Assembly: GCA_943369355.1 (NCBI GenBank)
Contig: CALRMX020000005.1
Coordinates: 285,232 to 349,231, forward strand
Direction of reading: 5' to 3'
DNA length: 64,000 nucleotides
DNA from: UBA7662 sp943369355
GTDB taxonomy: Bacteria > Bacteroidota > Bacteroidia > UBA7662
In this document: piece by piece, positions 61,206 to 64,000 of the stretch
Numbering within the stretch: the first letter of the stretch is position 1
How the letters are laid out: each line of letters begins with the position of its first letter
Notes under the pieces: generated by a model
The model's database searches: none
What the model saw: the letters and a program-made list of their open reading frames with translations, nothing else
Told to the model about the DNA's origin: nothing
Program-made: the position numbers and the translations under genes

Positions 61206-63344
61206 TTACAAGGCGTCGGCATCGGTGCGTTGGTTGCGGCCGAGGCTGATGAATACCCCTACCACAAAAAAGCGGCGAGCGGTTTGCCCAACTTCGGTAC
61301 GCTGCCAACTGCTGCCGTCGTTGACAAAACGATAGCCAAATACATTGTCGCGACCAAGCACATTGCTCACAGAAGCATACACAATGGTGAAATTGCCGAA
61401 GAGCTCGGTGAGGTAACTCCAGTTTACACTCAAATCGTGGTAGGCTGGGGTTATGCCATCGGGATAAGCGGAGGTCGAGGGGTCGTCGTACGGGCGGCCT
61501 GCCACCGAGGTCCAAGTAAAGCCGGCTTGCGAAGTAAGTTTGGCGAAATAGTACTTGCCCACTACACTTAACTGATGGGCCGGTGCAAAACCAGGCTGAG
61601 CCAGTACTGGCTGGGTATGTTGTAGGCGGGCAGTTTCGAGCCAGCTATACGATACCCAATAATCGAGATAGGGGATACTCTGGTCACGCCACAACAAATC
61701 GAGCCCATAGGCATGGCCGTAACCGCCGTTGCGGATGTTTTGCAACGGACCGTTTACCCCCAATGGCTGATCAAACTGCAGCAAGTCGGCATAGGTTTTC
61801 ACAAATGTTTCGGCTCGAAGCAGTCTCTTCTTGGCTTGGTACTGATAACTCAACACATAGTGGTCGGCCTGCTCACGGTCGGCAACGCCATACAGCAGGT
61901 AGTCGCGATCGGGATCTTGAAAAAAGCGGCCGTAAGCGGCACTAAACTGACCGTTTTCGCCCGATTTAATGGCAAGGGCTGTACGATTCGCCAGCCTGCG
62001 GCTAGTGGTAAAGTCACTGCTTTCGGCACGTACTCCTGTTCGCAGGGTAACGCGGTTGGTGAGGTAGATGTCCATCTCGGCAAAAGCGGCATTGTACCAG
62101 CCCGTAAAGTCGAGGTTCAGGCTACTGCTGTCGCGGAAACTAAAATCGTACTTCCTGAAATTGGTTTCTATGCCGCCCTTGATGCTTACGGCATCGTTGA
62201 GTTGGTAACGGAGTACGCTGCGATGCGTCAACACCTGTTCGCTACGGCTTAGCTCGAGGCTACCGGGGAAAGTGAGCTGGCGGTCGTAGCTATGGGCAAG
62301 GCCGGTTTGTAAACTCAACTTCTTGCCAAGCGGTTGGCGAAGGCTAACATTGGTATAGGCGTTGTCGTTTTGCAGGCGCACCAGTGCCCTATCGCCCCAT
62401 ACCCCGTTGAGGCTGCTGCGACCGAGCTGACCGCTGCTAAACACCTTGAACATGCCTTCTCCGCTGGTTTTGCGGCGGTAGTTGAGGGTAAGGTCGCCGC
62501 CATGTGGTGCACGGTTCCAATCCAAATTTTGAGGCACCACCGCCATATAAGGCTTGAGGTCGAAATAGTTGGCGGCGATTGACAACGATTGTTTTTTGCC
62601 CACAAGATGCTGCTGAAGTCCGGCCCCTACACTCAGCAGCGATACTTCGAGCATACTTTTCGCGGGCAAATCGTTGGTATTGAGGATGAGCACACCCGAA
62701 AGGGCGTCGCCATACTCGGCCGAGTAGCCACCGGTGCTGAAAAAGGTGCCATTGAATAAAAATGGCGAGTAGCGGCCGCGTACGGGTACACCGGGCAAAC
62801 CTTGGTTGTAGGGCGACGGTACCGGCACACCGTCGAGGTAGGTGCGGGTTTCGCTGGCATCACCACCGCGCACAAACAAACGGCCGTCGTCGACCACACG
62901 GCTCGCGCCGGGCAAGGTGTTAAGCGCCCCTACAATGTCGCCAGCAGCGCTGGCGGTGGTAACAATGTCGAGCGGACGTAAAATCACTGCTTTTTTGGTG
63001 TCGCTGGCCTCAAAGCTGCCTGCCGTGATGGTCACTGCCTTCATCTCGTTCACGAGTTCTTTCAATCGTACGTCCACCACCACACTATCGCGGCGCGATA
63101 AAAGTTGGCGGTGGCTTTTGAATCCCAAATAGCTGATCTCGAGATAGGCCGAATCGGGTAGCTGGCTCACGAAGCGAAAACGCCCTTCGGCATCGGTTGC
63201 GGCACCGTCGAAGGTACCCACCACCGTCACGTTGGCGCCGGGTAGGGGCTGTCCTTGCGTGCTCCGTACACGACCTGTCACGAGTGTTTGGGCTTGAAGC
63301 CAGCTACTTGCAAGTAGAAAGAGGAAGAGGAGTCGGGTTTTCAT
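61206..63344 (-). CDS. TonB-dependent receptor with CarboxypepD-like domain
   Basis: 712 residues from the ATG at 63344 (signal peptide MKTRLLFLFLLASSWLQAQ). A CarboxypepD-reg-like domain (TGRVRSTQGQPLPGANVTVV) leads to the plug (VGALNTLPGASRVVDDGRLF, VRGGDASETRTYLDGVPVP) and the C-terminal barrel (multiple GLAHSYDRQL- and VSYSWLETA-type strands). It lacks the length of SusC-type receptors (about 1000), so it is a smaller uptake or signal receptor. It heads the minus-strand cluster with the TPR protein, kinase and LytTR regulator, so the ligand may control its own uptake. Confidence 0.9.
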   Translation of the reverse strand: MKTRLLFLFLLASSWLQAQTLVTGRVRSTQGQPLPGANVTVVGTFDGAATDAEGRFRFVSQLPDSAYLEISYLGFKSHRQLLSRRDSVVVDVRLKELVNEMKAVTITAGSFEASDTKKAVILRPLDIVTTASAAGDIVGALNTLPGASRVVDDGRLFVRGGDASETRTYLDGVPVPSPYNQGLPGVPVRGRYSPFLFNGTFFSTGGYSAEYGDALSGVLILNTNDLPAKSMLEVSLLSVGAGLQQHLVGKKQSLSIAANYFDLKPYMAVVPQNLDWNRAPHGGDLTLNYRRKTSGEGMFKVFSSGQLGRSSLNGVWGDRALVRLQNDNAYTNVSLRQPLGKKLSLQTGLAHSYDRQLTFPGSLELSRSEQVLTHRSVLRYQLNDAVSIKGGIETNFRKYDFSFRDSSSLNLDFTGWYNAAFAEMDIYLTNRVTLRTGVRAESSDFTTSRRLANRTALAIKSGENGQFSAAYGRFFQDPDRDYLLYGVADREQADHYVLSYQYQAKKRLLRAETFVKTYADLLQFDQPLGVNGPLQNIRNGGYGHAYGLDLLWRDQSIPYLDYWVSYSWLETARLQHTQPVLAQPGFAPAHQLSVVGKYYFAKLTSQAGFTWTSVAGRPYDDPSTSAYPDGITPAYHDLSVNWSYLTELFGNFTIVYASVSNVLGRDNVFGYRFVNDGSSWQRTEVGQTARRFFVVGVFISLGRNQRTDADAL

Positions 63345-63386
63345 GCTGCTAAACTGCGCACCAAACCGCAAGGATAAAGCGCAGTT

Positions 63387-63419
63387 CCGACGAACCGTCG
63401 TATGCGACCGACGAACTGT
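63387..63419 (-). promoter_or_regulatory. Direct repeat resembling a LytTR-binding site
   Basis: On the minus strand ACAGTTCGTCGG and ACGGTTCGTCGG occur at 63419-63408 and 63398-63387. They are identical at 11 of 12 positions, with 21 bases between their starts. The 9-base core [AC]A/GGTTCGTC and spacing fit LytTR sites of the AlgR type. The site ends about 43 bases before the receptor start codon, as expected for an activator. Confidence 0.65.
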
Positions 63420-63500
63420 TGCTACTCCCGCTGGGGTTGGTGACCACATGTGATCGAGCAGCGGCAAAGCCACAGCGGAGAACGCCGAATACTACCGGCG

Positions 63501-63731
63501 CTAGGGTAGCTGCTCGGCGGGTGAGAGCTGCGCCAACAACAAAAATTCATGCAATTGAAAATGGCGTACTCCTTCCACATCTTCTTTCCAGAAGTCATCG
63601 AGCGTGACTACATACTTGGGATATTGATCTTTGATGGCCAACAAAGGCCCAAATTCGCGATCAACGGTTTCTCGGCTTTCCAGTTTATAGGCAAGATGCA
63701 CATACAGTTTTACTCCAGCTAGTTCGGCCAT
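63501..63731 (-). pseudogene. C-terminal stub of a DUF4143-type AAA ATPase
   Basis: 76 codons that read VHLAYKLESRETVDREFGPL, then IKDQYPKYVVTLDDFW, GVRHFQLHEFLLL. This is the usual last part of ATP-binding DUF4143 proteins of about 400 residues. The Walker motifs and the body are absent: only non-coding sequence lies upstream, between 63732 and 63829. The ATG at 63731 is therefore an accidental start inside a deleted gene. Confidence 0.8.
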
Positions 63732-63829
63732 AAAATCATTTCAACAACACCCAATTTTTCATAACAAGCCCAAATCGTACTCGCCAAGATTCGTTTTTAT
63801 CCAATTCGCGCACCGCTTAGCTAGCTCCA

Positions 63830-64000
63830 TCATCGCAACAACTGCAACTTCAAGTGGGTGTAACTGCTGTGTTTGTCCGATTCGTACAACACACTCACGT
63901 GGTACCTGCCTACTGCCCAGCTGCTGGCATCAATAACAAAGGAGTTCTCACCCTTTTGGCCGGGTAGCTCCATGGGGTTCAGCACCAAGCTGCCATACGC
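63830..64000 (-). CDS. 3' end of a probable T9SS-secreted protein
   Basis: An open frame enters from the right edge and stops at 63830 (56 codons). It reads NPMELPGQKGENSFVIDASS, then WAVGRYHVSVLYES and ends in LKLQLLR. Strand order and the L/I-D-x-S-x-x-x-x-G-x-Y-x-V pattern agree with the end of a type A sorting domain. The identity of the protein cannot be told. Confidence 0.6.
   Translation of the reverse strand, partial: AYGSLVLNPMELPGQKGENSFVIDASSWAVGRYHVSVLYESDKHSSYTHLKLQLLR

Overview
The window comes from a member of the Bacteroidota. It carries several large secreted proteins with type IX secretion (T9SS) C-terminal sorting domains, a TonB-dependent receptor next to LytTR/LytS-type signalling genes, DUF3857/transglutaminase and DUF5686 proteins, a START_2-like protein, and a promoter candidate matching the Bacteroidota TTTG/TAnnTTTG pattern. 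I cannot place it to genus.

Layout. (1) 1-13.7 kb: three secreted, cell-surface-type genes on the minus strand. They are a beta-helix-like protein cut by the left edge, a cohesin-like/Ig-like protein, and a 2865-aa modular subtilase with CBM-like, PA, BNR, dockerin-like, cohesin-like and sorting modules. A 51-bp tandem repeat with hairpins lies between the first two. (2) 14.0-31.3 kb: an AT-rich block with every gene on the minus strand. It reads as a defence or gene-cassette island: a HigBA-type toxin-antitoxin (TA) pair, small orphan genes, a ParDE-like pair, a broken DUF1016 nuclease gene, a PLD-like protein, an McrBC-like pair, a GIY-YIG protein ending in sixteen 16-aa repeats, and a three-gene system resembling Detocs whose last gene is a receiver fused to a PD-(D/E)XK-like domain. 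The gene groups are separated by related imperfect-palindrome repeats. (3) 31.7-46.5 kb: thioredoxin-like proteins, outer-membrane-barrel-like proteins, two DUF3857-type proteins, a secreted endonuclease I with a T9SS domain (plus a decayed duplicate of its 3' end about 6.5 kb away), and a DUF5686 protein. (4) 46.5-54.2 kb: a four-gene Na+-pumping methylmalonyl-CoA decarboxylase operon, then two glycosyltransferases, an LptF/G permease and a START-like protein. (5) 54.5-58.7 kb: tRNA-Met, then a three-gene operon that looks like a toxin-antitoxin-chaperone (TAC) module with a SecB-like third gene, an EreA/ChaN-like secreted protein, a PAP2 phosphatase and a DUF2147 protein. (6) 58.7-64 kb: a LytTR regulator, LytS-like kinase, TPR-like protein and TonB receptor. 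A 12-bp direct repeat with 21-bp period, resembling a LytTR site, lies just upstream of the receptor. The C-terminal stub of an AAA ATPase and the 3' end of another secreted protein close the window.

The most striking items are the GIY-YIG protein with its modular W-rich repeat array and small acidic overlapping partner (24.5-25.9 kb), the Detocs-like operon with a nuclease-type effector (26.3-31.2 kb), the candidate TAC module (54.8-56.2 kb), and the repeat family that frames the island. All functional statements rest on reading the translated sequences and remembered family features. No database search was possible.
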